NCBI GenBank assembly: GCA_037444075.1
Contig: JBBIND010000067.1
Coordinates: 1 to 22,909 of the forward strand
DNA: 22,909 nucleotides
Reading direction: 5' to 3'
DNA from: JBBIND01 sp037444075
Lineage (GTDB): Bacteria > Acidobacteriota > Terriglobia > Bryobacterales > Bryobacteraceae
Below, piece by piece: positions 15,107 to 22,705 of this stretch. The translations under genes and the position numbers were made by a program. The stretch's first letter is position 1. Every line of letters starts with the position of its first letter. Below the pieces are notes generated by a model. It was not told the DNA's origin, searched no databases, and saw nothing but the letters and a program-made list of their open reading frames with translations.

Positions 15107-15976
15107 CTATTTCTTCTTCCTGCCGGGCGTGGTGGAGTAACCCAGGCTCTTCAATTCCGCGTTGGCCTTGGAGGCGAGCGGACTGGACGGAAAGCGCCGC
15201 ACCATTTCGCGGAATTCCTGCGCCGCGGCCGTCCTCTGACCTGACTTCAGCAGCGCCATGCCTTTCATGTACATGGCATCGGCTGTCCTGGGATTGTCCG
15301 GGTAGCGCTCCAACACCTGGTCGAAGGCCGCCAGTGCGGCGGCGTAGTCGCCCCGGTTGTACTGGATCTCACCGATCGAGTACTGCGCGGCCGGCGCCAG
15401 GTCCGTACCGCCGAAGTAACGCAGGAAATCCTCGTACTGCTGGAGGGCGAGATCGAGATTGCCTCCCAACTGATCTCTCCGCGCGTTGTTCAGCAGTCCT
15501 TCTGCGGAGACACCCGGCGGAGGCGCGGAGGATGCGGCGCCCGGCGGGAGCGGCGGCGCCTGCATGATCTTGATGGCGTTGCCGACGTCCAGCACCTGGG
15601 CCTGCAGTCTGCCCATTCTGGAGTTGGTGTCCGCAATGGATTCGCGGACGTGGCGCAGTTCGTCCGCCATCTGGTCCACCTTGGTGCCGATGGTGGCGAC
15701 CGGCTCAGTCAGGCTCTTCTCCTGAGCCTGCAGACGGTCGCGAACCCCGCTCTCCAAAACGGCCACGGCGGTGTTGGCCTTGTTCACGCGGTCCAGAGTC
15801 TGCTCGATGAGCACGGTCAGGGCCGCCATTTTTTCATCCAGCGTCCGCTGCATCGTACGCACCTGGTCCTGCAACAGCGCCAGGTCACGCTGCAACTCGA
15901 CAAGTTCCTTGCGCTGCCCGTGGGCTGCCAGCGGCAGCAACAGGATGCCTGCCAAGCAGAGCCGACGAAGGGTCAT
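15107..15976 (-). CDS. cpoB: Tol-Pal system periplasmic TPR protein CpoB/YbgF
   Basis: A 289-residue periplasmic protein that links the Tol-Pal machine with cell-wall synthesis at division. I start at the ATG at 15976 because GGGAG lies 6 bases upstream; ATG 15991 would add five residues ahead of the signal. A signal peptide (about 1-20) is followed by a long coiled coil (about 21-140) and a Pro-rich linker. Three tetratricopeptide repeats of the YbgF C-terminal type come next (about 160-280), then a Lys-rich end. It lies 99 bases after pal, the usual place in Tol operons. Confidence 0.88.
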   Translation of the reverse strand: MTLRRLCLAGILLLPLAAHGQRKELVELQRDLALLQDQVRTMQRTLDEKMAALTVLIEQTLDRVNKANTAVAVLESGVRDRLQAQEKSLTEPVATIGTKVDQMADELRHVRESIADTNSRMGRLQAQVLDVGNAIKIMQAPPLPPGAASSAPPPGVSAEGLLNNARRDQLGGNLDLALQQYEDFLRYFGGTDLAPAAQYSIGEIQYNRGDYAAALAAFDQVLERYPDNPRTADAMYMKGMALLKSGQRTAAAQEFREMVRRFPSSPLASKANAELKSLGYSTTPGRKKK

Positions 15977-16075
15977 GCCAAACTCCCTCATAACATCAGT
16001 ATGCGGGAAACCCCGCAGCCGCGCGCGAGGCGCAGCTGCCGGATCTCCCGCTGGACGCGCTAAGAGCTGCTGAGT

Positions 16076-16852
16076 TTACTGCCCGGCGGTGAAGTGAGCT
16101 CTCCGGTTCATCTGCCAGCAGCTTTCCGCGGACTCGGTGCACTGCGGGCGCTCCTTGCCGTAGCTGATAGTTCTCAGCCGTTCGGCCGGAACGCCGAGCT
16201 GCACGAGGAACTCCTTGGCAGCGGTGGCTCGCCTGTCGCCAAGGCCGAGGTTGTACTCGGAAGAGCCGCGCTCGTCACAATGTCCCTCGACCACCACGCT
16301 GGCGCCCGGGAACTCTGCCAGGATCGACCGCAGAGCGTCCGCATTGCGTGTCAGCACCGAACGGGCGTCCTCGCGAATGTCGCTCTTGTCGTAATCGAAG
16401 TAGGCATCCCGGACCTCCGCGGTCAGCCGTTCGCTCAAGCTCACCTTGCGCGGCGCGGGCGGAGGCGGCGGCGGGGGCGGCGGTTGCACAACGGTCACGC
16501 GCGCGGTGGCTGTTGCAGTGCCACCAGGACCCTTCGCCGTGAGGGTATACGTGGTCGAACTGCTCGGGAACACCTGGCGCGTGCCGCTGGCCTGCACCGT
16601 GCCGATACCCTGGTCAATCGTCACATCCGGCGCGTTGCTGGTAGCCCAGCGCAGGGTCGTCGACTGACCGCGCTCGATTGTCGATGGCTCGGCAACGAAG
16701 CTGGAGATGACTGGTTTCGGCGGCGGCGGAGCCGGAGCGGGAGCCGGTGGCGGTGGCGGGGGCGGCGGCGGCGGTGCTTGCTTCCTGCAGCCGGCCGCGA
16801 ACAGCGCCAGTGTGAACGCCAACAAGATGTAGCTGATTCTTTGCTTGTTCAT
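16076..16852 (-). CDS. pal: Peptidoglycan-associated lipoprotein Pal with Pro-rich linkers and Ig-like domain
   Basis: An outer-membrane lipoprotein that grips peptidoglycan and cycles with TolB. The second ATG (16852) is used because AGGAGG lies 10 bases before it and only 1 base before the first (16861). The lipobox ends at Cys22 (LFAAGC). Two long proline runs (about 27-46 and 124-133) flank an Ig-like domain (about 47-122). The OmpA domain is at 144-258 and contains GHCDERGSSEYNLGLGDRRA, the meso-diaminopimelate-binding signature. Cys238 and Cys245 could form a disulfide. Standard Pal lacks the Ig-like insert and is about 170 residues long. The gene follows tolB by 63 bases. Confidence 0.9.
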   Translation of the reverse strand: MNKQRISYILLAFTLALFAAGCRKQAPPPPPPPPPPAPAPAPPPPKPVISSFVAEPSTIERGQSTTLRWATSNAPDVTIDQGIGTVQASGTRQVFPSSSTTYTLTAKGPGGTATATARVTVVQPPPPPPPPPAPRKVSLSERLTAEVRDAYFDYDKSDIREDARSVLTRNADALRSILAEFPGASVVVEGHCDERGSSEYNLGLGDRRATAAKEFLVQLGVPAERLRTISYGKERPQCTESAESCWQMNRRAHFTAGQ

Positions 16853-16915
16853 TCTGAACATGCCTCCTGATGTACTGTCAAACTCAATAAAATTTAATGG
16901 ACTTCCCCGACGGAG

Positions 16916-18301
16916 TCACTTGCTCCACACCGGCTTTTCGTTCCGGCCGCGCGTAGTCAACTGACGGAGTTGCGTTCCATCGGCCAGCATAGTCCATAGC
17001 TGGTTCGAGCCGCCGCGACTGGATGAAAACACGATATGCCGGCCATCCGGGGCCCACGAGGGGTTCTCGTTGCGGCCTGCGCCGTGCGTCAATTGTATGT
17101 ATTCCCTGGTCGCTACGTCCATCACAAACACGTTGTAATTACCGGGATCATACCCTTTTGTCCACGAGAACGCAATATGGCGTCCGTCGGGGTGCCAGGA
17201 CGGGTTTACCGCCTCGCCATCTCCCGGAGTCAGCCTCTGCAGATCCACGCCATCCAGATTCATTCTGTAAATCTGGGGCGGGCCAGAGCGGCCCGAGACA
17301 AACACCACCTCAGCGCCTGTCTTGGGATTGACCTTCGGTTCAACCTCCACGGCGCGGACGGACGTCAACCGCCGCAGCCCGCTGCCGTCCAAACTGCAGA
17401 TATATATCTGAGCATATGCGCCCGCCGCTGTCGAGGAAAAAAGGAGCCGGGTCCCGTCCGGCGTAAACTCGGGCGTCGCGTTCATCGAGGCACGCTGATT
17501 ATAGAACGGCAACTGGCGTCCGGTCTCCAGCGAATGGATGAAGATCGACGGATTGCCCTTCGCGTACGTGGTGAAGGCGATCTTCGTGTGGTCCGGGGAA
17601 ACCGCCACGAACGAGGACAGCGACCGGTAGAAGGTGTGCTGCTTCTGGTCGGAGCCGTCCGGCTCCATGGACCAGATCTCCTTGCTCCCGGTGCGGTCCG
17701 AGGTGAAATAGATCCGCGAACCCATCAGGCTCTTGAACCCGAACTGCCCCAGGATATCCGCCGCGAATTCGCGTGCCGTCTGGCGTGCCCCGCTTTCATC
17801 GGCGCTTCCGAAGTACATCTTGCCGAGCACCTGCGCGTTCGCCAGGTCCTGCTGGTTGACGTTGTAGAACCAGCCGAAGATCACCAGCCTGTCTTCCTGG
17901 ACGGCAGCGTAGCCAAAGGCCAGGTAATTGGCGTTGACCGGCGCCTGGGACCAATCCGTCAGCCAGGGACCCTGCCGGACGGGCGCGGCCGGTGTTCCCC
18001 GCTTCGGCTGCGTAGCCGGCGGCAGGGGCGGGCGGAAGTCACGTGGATGCTGGGGCGCCTCGAGCGGGAAGACGCTCTTGGGGACCATGCGGAACAGCCC
18101 GGAGTCCTGCAATTCGCGGAACAGCGTCTGGTTGAAGCTGTCCATGTGTTGGCTCGCGCCGCCCGTGCCACGGAAATCGGTCACCGCCAGCGCTGCCCGC
18201 TCACCCTGCCGCAGCTTGATGAGGATGTCGCTCTGTTGCGGTACCGCCGGTGCTGCGAAGATCAGCGAGACGAGGCTCGCCAGTATCGTGTTCTTTCTCA
18301 T
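16916..18301 (-). CDS. tolB: Tol-Pal system periplasmic beta-propeller protein TolB
   Basis: A 461-residue periplasmic protein that binds Pal and receives the pull from TolA. The signal peptide is about 1-22 (MRKNTILASLV...). The TolB N-terminal domain (about 27-190) carries a Pro-rich insertion near 88-108. Five or six WD40-like/PD40 blades follow, with recurring S-P-DG motifs such as NPSWHPDGRHIAFSW and NPSWAPDGRHIVFSS. I use ATG 18301, which overlaps the tolA stop as ATGA (18298-18301); a start at 18319 would add six residues. It is followed by pal. Confidence 0.92.
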   Translation of the reverse strand: MRKNTILASLVSLIFAAPAVPQQSDILIKLRQGERAALAVTDFRGTGGASQHMDSFNQTLFRELQDSGLFRMVPKSVFPLEAPQHPRDFRPPLPPATQPKRGTPAAPVRQGPWLTDWSQAPVNANYLAFGYAAVQEDRLVIFGWFYNVNQQDLANAQVLGKMYFGSADESGARQTAREFAADILGQFGFKSLMGSRIYFTSDRTGSKEIWSMEPDGSDQKQHTFYRSLSSFVAVSPDHTKIAFTTYAKGNPSIFIHSLETGRQLPFYNQRASMNATPEFTPDGTRLLFSSTAAGAYAQIYICSLDGSGLRRLTSVRAVEVEPKVNPKTGAEVVFVSGRSGPPQIYRMNLDGVDLQRLTPGDGEAVNPSWHPDGRHIAFSWTKGYDPGNYNVFVMDVATREYIQLTHGAGRNENPSWAPDGRHIVFSSSRGGSNQLWTMLADGTQLRQLTTRGRNEKPVWSK

Positions 18302-19092
18302 CGTTCCAATTGAAACCAAAACTCCACGGCAGCGGAATTACGCTCGAACCCGGCCGGCAGCGGGGGGAAGGGGCTCGCCTCCAGGATGGCCCGCTGTGCC
18401 GAATAGTCCAAGGTCGAGTTGCCGCTGCGCTGCAAAAAACGCACGTCCCGCACCCGGCCGTCGCGCTGTATCTCGAATGAGACGATGACCGGCGGAGCCG
18501 TGCGCAAGGTGGGGTCCACTTCGGCGGTGCGCCACTTCGAGGCGACGCGCTGCCGCAGGATCTCCTCATAGTATCCGTACCGGTGGCCGAAGGGGCTTCC
18601 GGTGCCCACTCCCACGCCGCCGCCGCCCGAGGTGCTGCCATACATCGGTGAACTGACCGCGGCGCCCGACGAACTGTACAGCTGATGGGTCCGGGCAGGC
18701 TGCTGCGTCGGACGCTGCCTCTGGTGCGCCGTTTGCTGGCCCGTCTTCTTCGCCGGCGTGCGCTGCTTGATGGCGATGGCATCTTCGGCGGGCGCGGGCG
18801 CCTGCTTGGGTTGCGGCTTGGGCTTGGGAGGCGCGGGAACGTTGCTTTCCGTGTCGTTCGCGACCGGATTGATGAAGCCTCCCCGCGGCGGCATCGGAAT
18901 CTGGCTCACCGGCGTGATGGCCACCGAACCCCCGCCCAGCGCATTGGGATTGCCCCACAATACCTTGGCTGCCCCGAACTGCGTGCTGTAGAGCGCCAAC
19001 GAGGCAAACAGCACTCCATGGAAAACCACTGAACCGATCAGCGGCTTCTTCAGCGAGTCCTGTTCTGCCAGAATGTCGCGATGGACGGGCAT
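18298..19092 (-). CDS. tolA: TolA-like energy transducer with TonB C-terminal domain
   Basis: A 264-residue inner-membrane anchored protein that spans the periplasm and transfers TolQ-TolR energy to TolB-Pal. One transmembrane helix lies at about 18-38. A Pro/Lys/Gln-rich linker (about 80-140) and a Gly-rich stretch follow, then a TonB/TolA C-terminal domain (about 165-264) with VIVSFEIQRDGRV and PFPPLP. By domain alone it could be called TonB. Placement between tolR and tolB makes TolA the better name. It begins 9 bases after tolR. Confidence 0.85.
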   Translation of the reverse strand: MPVHRDILAEQDSLKKPLIGSVVFHGVLFASLALYSTQFGAAKVLWGNPNALGGGSVAITPVSQIPMPPRGGFINPVANDTESNVPAPPKPKPQPKQAPAPAEDAIAIKQRTPAKKTGQQTAHQRQRPTQQPARTHQLYSSSGAAVSSPMYGSTSGGGGVGVGTGSPFGHRYGYYEEILRQRVASKWRTAEVDPTLRTAPPVIVSFEIQRDGRVRDVRFLQRSGNSTLDYSAQRAILEASPFPPLPAGFERNSAAVEFWFQLER

Positions 19093-19101
19093 CCCTTTTT
19101 G

Positions 19102-19539
19102 CTATCTCGCCGGTTCCGTGTCTTCCTCAGGCGCGGTGACCACGCGCACGTCGATTTTCGACTCCCCCAGAGAGGCGATCACCTGCGCAATCGGCTCCCA
19201 GATAGTGGCCTTGTCGGCGCGCACATAAACGGCCTGCGTCTTGCCGAACCTCTGCTGAATCTCGGCGGCCAGCAGATTGATGTTCACCTGCTTCTCGTTG
19301 AGGTACAACTCGCCGCTGCGCGTGATGGTGATCACGGGCAACTCCTCCGTGGTGGCCGCCACCTGCTTCACGCGCGGCACCTCCACCTCCAGCCCGAACT
19401 CCATGACGTGGGCCGTCAGCATGAAAATGATCAGCAGCACCAGGACCACGTCCACCAACGGGACAACGTTCATCTCCGACAGCGTCGTGATGCCGCGGAA
19501 TCGGCCCCGGCCTTCGCCGCCGCCCACAGAAAAAGCCAT
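19102..19539 (-). CDS. tolR: TolR/ExbD-family proton-channel subunit
   Basis: A 145-residue inner-membrane protein with one transmembrane helix (about 25-44) and a periplasmic domain. Asp30 in the helix start (NVVPLVDVVLVLL) matches the essential proton-carrying aspartate of TolR/ExbD. It works with TolQ to energise TolA. The gene lies 2 bases after tolQ, so the two subunits are translationally linked. Confidence 0.92.
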   Translation of the reverse strand: MAFSVGGGEGRGRFRGITTLSEMNVVPLVDVVLVLLIIFMLTAHVMEFGLEVEVPRVKQVAATTEELPVITITRSGELYLNEKQVNINLLAAEIQQRFGKTQAVYVRADKATIWEPIAQVIASLGESKIDVRVVTAPEEDTEPAR

Positions 19540-19541
19540 GC

Positions 19542-20228
19542 TCAGTCTCCGTAGTTCCGCTCGGCGAAGTTCATGAACTCGAGCGTGAAGTCTTCCATCC
19601 TCGCGCCCAGCTCCTTGATGACGTGCACGAAGTGGTTATGGAAGATGGCTGCCGGAATGGCTGCCGCCAGGCCCAGCGCCGTGGCGATCAGCGCTTCGGA
19701 AAGCCCGGGGGCCACGGCCCGCAGGCTGGCGCTGCCCGCCAGACCCAGCGCCTGAAATGCGTCGATGATGCCCCATACCGTGCCGAAAAGGCCGATAAAG
19801 GGGCAAACGGAGGCCGTCGTCGCCAGCCAGCTCATGTTCCGCTCGAGCTTGGCTATCTCCTCGCTGATGGCCAACTGCAGGCTCCTCTCCATGGAGAGCT
19901 TGTTGGTCAGCGTCCCGCGCAGCTTCACTTGCCGGTCCAGTTCCTCGTAACCGAAGTCGAACACGGCCACCAGCGGCGACAGGCGGAACTGTTCCGCGGC
20001 GAGCGCCACCGCCTCCAGCCCGCTGGCCTTGCGGAAAGCCCTCAGGAACTGCGCGTTGGCCAGCCGCGCGTTGCGGAAGACGTTCCATTTCGCGAAGACA
20101 ATAGCCCAACTCAATACCGAAAACAGCAGCAGGATCACCATGACGGCGATAGGGATCGGCTTGGCTCTGCCAACCAGTTCCCATATGCTCATCTGCAATA
20201 ACAACGCTTCCGCCGAAAGAAAAGTCAA
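19542..20228 (-). CDS. tolQ: TolQ/ExbB-family proton-channel subunit
   Basis: A 228-residue inner-membrane protein with three helices (about 25-45, 133-155 and 167-190) in the MotA/TolQ/ExbB pattern. The conserved channel segment includes PFIGLFGTVWGI (143-154). The ORF starts with TTG at 20228, supported by AGGAG 5 bases upstream; ATG 20192 (M13) is the alternative but has no such site. It is the first gene of the tol operon. A possible -10 (TATGAT) lies at 20257-20252. Confidence 0.92.
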   Translation of the reverse strand: MTFLSAEALLLQMSIWELVGRAKPIPIAVMVILLLFSVLSWAIVFAKWNVFRNARLANAQFLRAFRKASGLEAVALAAEQFRLSPLVAVFDFGYEELDRQVKLRGTLTNKLSMERSLQLAISEEIAKLERNMSWLATTASVCPFIGLFGTVWGIIDAFQALGLAGSASLRAVAPGLSEALIATALGLAAAIPAAIFHNHFVHVIKELGARMEDFTLEFMNFAERNYGD

Positions 20229-20251
20229 CCGGTCTCCTTTCTCCAGACACT

Positions 20252-20257
20252 ATCATA
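20252..20257 (-). promoter_or_regulatory. Candidate -10 box of the tol operon
   Basis: On the minus strand TATGAT (5 of 6 consensus bases) lies 24 bases before the tolQ TTG, in an AT-rich patch of otherwise GC-rich DNA. No recognisable -35 is found 16-18 bases upstream, so confidence is low. Confidence 0.3.
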
Positions 20258-20347
20258 AAGGACGTAAGGGGCCTCGCGGCAGTTGGCCCGAACATGTTTG
20301 GCTTCCCCTGTTTTCGCGCCGCGCGCCGTAGACAGCGGGCAAGCGCG

Positions 20348-20353
20348 TATAAT
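20348..20353 (+). promoter_or_regulatory. TATAAT -10 box directly ahead of recN
   Basis: A perfect TATAAT ends 8 bases before the recN ATG (20362), so a transcript starting at the usual distance would begin near 20360 and have almost no leader. The nearest -35-like sequence, TAGACA (20329-20334), is 13 bases away, which is shorter than usual. No Shine-Dalgarno sequence precedes the ATG. Confidence 0.4.
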
Positions 20354-20361
20354 TGCCTCAA

Positions 20362-22050
20362 ATGCTGGTCGAACTGGTGGTTGAAAACTATGCCGTAATC
20401 GACCGTGTACGCGTGCGCTTCCACTCCGGCCTCAACCTGCTGACAGGCGAAACCGGAAGCGGCAAGTCTCTCATCGTGGACGCGCTCGACCTCCTGTTCG
20501 GGGGCAGGGCATCGGCCGATCTGGTGCGCACCGGCGCCGGCCGCGCCCGCGTGTCCGGCATTTTCGAGGCGCCCGAGTCCGAGGCTGGGCGCCGTCTGCT
20601 CGAAACGGCCGGCGTCGAGGCCGAAGACGGCGAACTGCTGCTGGAAAGAGAAGTGCTGGCCGGCGGCAAGTCCCGCGCCTTCGCCGGCAGCCGGCCTGTT
20701 ACCGCGGCCCTGCTGCGCCAGTTGGCGCCGCACCTCGGCGACATTCACGGCCAACACGAGCAGCAACTGCTGTTCCAGTCTCACGCGCAACTGGAAATGC
20801 TGGATGCCTATGCGGTGGCCGGGCCCCTGCTGGCTCAAACCGCGGAGGCCTACGCGGCCTGGAGCAAAACCGCGCAGGAACTCGAAGAGCTCGAACGTTC
20901 CGAACAGGAGCGCCTGCAACGCGCCGACCTGTGGAGCTTCCAGCTCAAGGAGATTGACGGGGCAGCCGTCCAACCCGGCGAAGACAGGCAACTCGACGAC
21001 GAGCGGCGGTTGCTGCTCAACGTGACGCGCCTGCAGGAGCACGCCGCGGCCGCCTTTGATGCGCTGTATGATTCTTCCGGCTCGGCGCTGGCGCAAATGC
21101 GGCAAGCCGGTCGCCACCTGGAAGATCTATGCCGCATTGACGCTTCTCTGGAGCCGCTGCTGAACGGGCTGCGCACGGCGGAGATTGCCGTCGAGGAATG
21201 CTCCGCCGCCGTGCGCGACTATCTCGGGAAACTGGAGGCCGACCCGGCCCGCCTGGAAGACGTCGAAGCCCGGCTCGCTCTGCTCGACAAGCTGAAGCGC
21301 AAGTACGGGCCAACGCTTGATGACGCCCTGCGCTTTGCCGAGGAAGTGCGCCGCGGGCTCGAGGCGGCCGAGACGGCCGAGCAGAGGCGGCTGGAGTTGC
21401 TGCGCCAGAGAGAGGTTCACGCGCAGAACTACACCCGCGTGGCCGCTTCGCTGAGCGCCCTGCGCCGGGATGGGGCGCGCCGGCTCGAGCGCGAGGCCGA
21501 AAAGGAACTCGCCAAGCTGGCGATGAAGGGGACGGGCTTTTGCGTGCGGCTCGAAGCCTCCAACTGGTCGCCGCTCGGCAGCGACGCGGCAGCCTTCCTG
21601 GTCTCGCCCAACCCGGGCGAAGAACCGAGGGCGCTTGAAAAGGTGGCCTCCGGCGGCGAGCTTTCGCGCATAGCCCTGGCGCTCAAGACCTGCATAGCCG
21701 CCGCCACGGGCTCCGCTGTGAAGGGCGAGCGTGTACGGCGCACGCTGGTGTTTGACGAGGTCGACGCGGGCATAGGCGGCGCGGCGGCGGAAACGGTCGG
21801 CCGGCGGCTGAAGCAATTGGCCGGGGCGCAGCAGGTGCTTTGCGTGACGCATTTGCCTCAGATTGCAGGCTTCGCGGACCACCATTACCGTGTGGAGAAG
21901 CGCGAAAGCCGGGGGCGGACCTCGGTAGCCGTGGAGGAACTGACGGCGGAAGGCAGGGCGCAGGAGATTGGACGCATGTTATCCGGCCAGAAGCTCACGC
22001 CGGAGGCCCTGCGGCACGCCGAGCAGCTGATCCGCATGGCATCAGAGTAG
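20362..22050 (+). CDS. recN: DNA repair protein RecN
   Basis: An SMC-like ATPase of double-strand break repair, acting on DNA in the cytoplasm. The 562-residue length is normal for the family. Walker A is GETGSGKS (29-36). Long coiled coils fill about 150-370. The ABC signature ASGGELSRIALALK and the Walker B stretch TLVFDEVDAGIGG follow, then the VTHLPQIA switch block. The family usually starts with MLxxLxVxNxAVI, as here, which fixes the start at ATG 20362. Read through, the frame could also start at TTG 20353, inside the TATAAT box. The gene is divergent from tolQ and followed by tRNA-Ser. Confidence 0.95.
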   Translation: MLVELVVENYAVIDRVRVRFHSGLNLLTGETGSGKSLIVDALDLLFGGRASADLVRTGAGRARVSGIFEAPESEAGRRLLETAGVEAEDGELLLEREVLAGGKSRAFAGSRPVTAALLRQLAPHLGDIHGQHEQQLLFQSHAQLEMLDAYAVAGPLLAQTAEAYAAWSKTAQELEELERSEQERLQRADLWSFQLKEIDGAAVQPGEDRQLDDERRLLLNVTRLQEHAAAAFDALYDSSGSALAQMRQAGRHLEDLCRIDASLEPLLNGLRTAEIAVEECSAAVRDYLGKLEADPARLEDVEARLALLDKLKRKYGPTLDDALRFAEEVRRGLEAAETAEQRRLELLRQREVHAQNYTRVAASLSALRRDGARRLEREAEKELAKLAMKGTGFCVRLEASNWSPLGSDAAAFLVSPNPGEEPRALEKVASGGELSRIALALKTCIAAATGSAVKGERVRRTLVFDEVDAGIGGAAAETVGRRLKQLAGAQQVLCVTHLPQIAGFADHHYRVEKRESRGRTSVAVEELTAEGRAQEIGRMLSGQKLTPEALRHAEQLIRMASE

Positions 22051-22083
22051 CCGCCGCGGCGTGCAGCCGGACAGGGAGTCCGC

Positions 22084-22089
22084 TATATT
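22084..22089 (+). promoter_or_regulatory. Possible -10 box of tRNA-Ser
   Basis: TATATT lies 11 bases before the mature 5' end of the tRNA, a plausible spacing for a tRNA promoter. No good -35 is seen 17 bases upstream. Confidence 0.25.
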
Positions 22090-22100
22090 GAAATTGCCCC

Positions 22101-22190
22101 GGTGAGGTGCGAGAGTGGTTGAATCGGGCGGTCTCGAAAACCGTTGAACCTTTACGGGTTCCGTGGGTTCGAATCCCACCCTCACCGCCA
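22101..22190 (+). tRNA. tRNA-Ser (anticodon CGA)
   Basis: A 90-base class II tRNA. GGTGAGG (22101-22107) pairs with CCTCACC (22180-22186), followed by discriminator G and an encoded CCA. The anticodon arm CGGT-CTCGAAA-ACCG gives anticodon CGA, reading UCG. The long variable arm pairs GAACC with GGGTTC, and the T arm is GTGGG-TTCGAAT-CCCAC. All parts are intact. Confidence 0.96.
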
Positions 22191-22289
22191 TCCTGTTTCT
22201 GTTTCCTTTTCAATGCGTTACGGTGGCCTACGCCATTAATGGGGGCAGACCCGATCCCAAGAAGTTAAGCACAAAGCACCTGCACACGC

Positions 22290-22338
22290 GTGAAAGCTAA
22301 GCTGATCCGGGCTACGTCCTCCACCGCTTAGCTTTCAC
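22290..22338. repeat. 13-bp perfect inverted repeat downstream of tRNA-Ser
   Basis: GTGAAAGCTAAGC (22290-22302) is the exact reverse complement of GCTTAGCTTTCAC (22326-22338), separated by 23 bases. No T-run follows, so it is not a clear terminator. The 22191-22367 stretch has no gene. It is less GC-rich than the rest and also holds TAATGGGGGCAGACCCGAT near 22236-22254, which looks like palindrome debris sometimes seen near mobile elements. That last point is a weak impression. Confidence 0.5.
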
Positions 22339-22367
22339 AAGAGAGAGGAACATCCGATCCAGTTAAT

Positions 22368-22664
22368 TTGCAGAACTGGAAGCGGAACAAGACGGCAGCC
22401 CTTCTCCTAAAGCGGTGTAGGAGGCGGTTACAGGAAGCCGTCGGGGGCAAGCTGCATCTGGATGAGGTGCTACTCGCCGTAGCCTCTCTGGCGTTGGGTG
22501 CAGCCCTAAGCGCGCTCACATCTGGCCTCGCCCTCAGTACGGTTCGAGGCGTGCTCTTCTTCGTGTTCGCGCCTGTAGTGTCCGTTGGCTGCACTGTGGC
22601 GTATGCCATGCGCCGGGTTAGCGGCATTAATACTGCGCGCCGCCTGGCCGAGGAGTTATTGTAG
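22368..22664 (+). CDS. Small hypothetical membrane protein
   Basis: A 98-residue ORF with a basic amphipathic N-terminus (1-28), two predicted membrane helices (about 34-56 and 59-81) and a short basic tail. Both ends would lie on the same side, probably the cytoplasm by the positive-inside rule. The only early start is TTG 22368; a purine-rich AGAGAGG (22342-22348) lies about 19 bases upstream, which is too far for a good ribosome site. It ends 41 bases before the peptidase gene and may form an operon with it. I do not recognise a family. Confidence 0.45.
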   Translation: MQNWKRNKTAALLLKRCRRRLQEAVGGKLHLDEVLLAVASLALGAALSALTSGLALSTVRGVLFFVFAPVVSVGCTVAYAMRRVSGINTARRLAEELL

Positions 22665-22705
22665 GACCTGCCCGACGCCGACAGAACAGTTGAGGTGAAG
22701 TAGCA

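Noticed and set aside
16450..16790. Simple GGC/GGT-rich repeats as possible non-coding or quadruplex elements
   Set aside because: They are the reverse complement of proline codon runs in pal and keep its frame, so coding explains them.
20291..20298. LexA (SOS) box upstream of recN, AACATGTT
   Set aside because: It lacks the 4-base spacing of the GAAC-N4-GTTC box and the known proteobacterial forms, so it is only mentioned as a palindrome.
19636..21117. Long open frame on the minus strand across the start of recN and the tolQ region
   Set aside because: It overlaps two well-supported genes on both strands, has no recognisable domain, and is the kind of frame that high GC third positions create. 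The same holds for the long reverse frames over 169-915, 934-1830 and 1990-3387.
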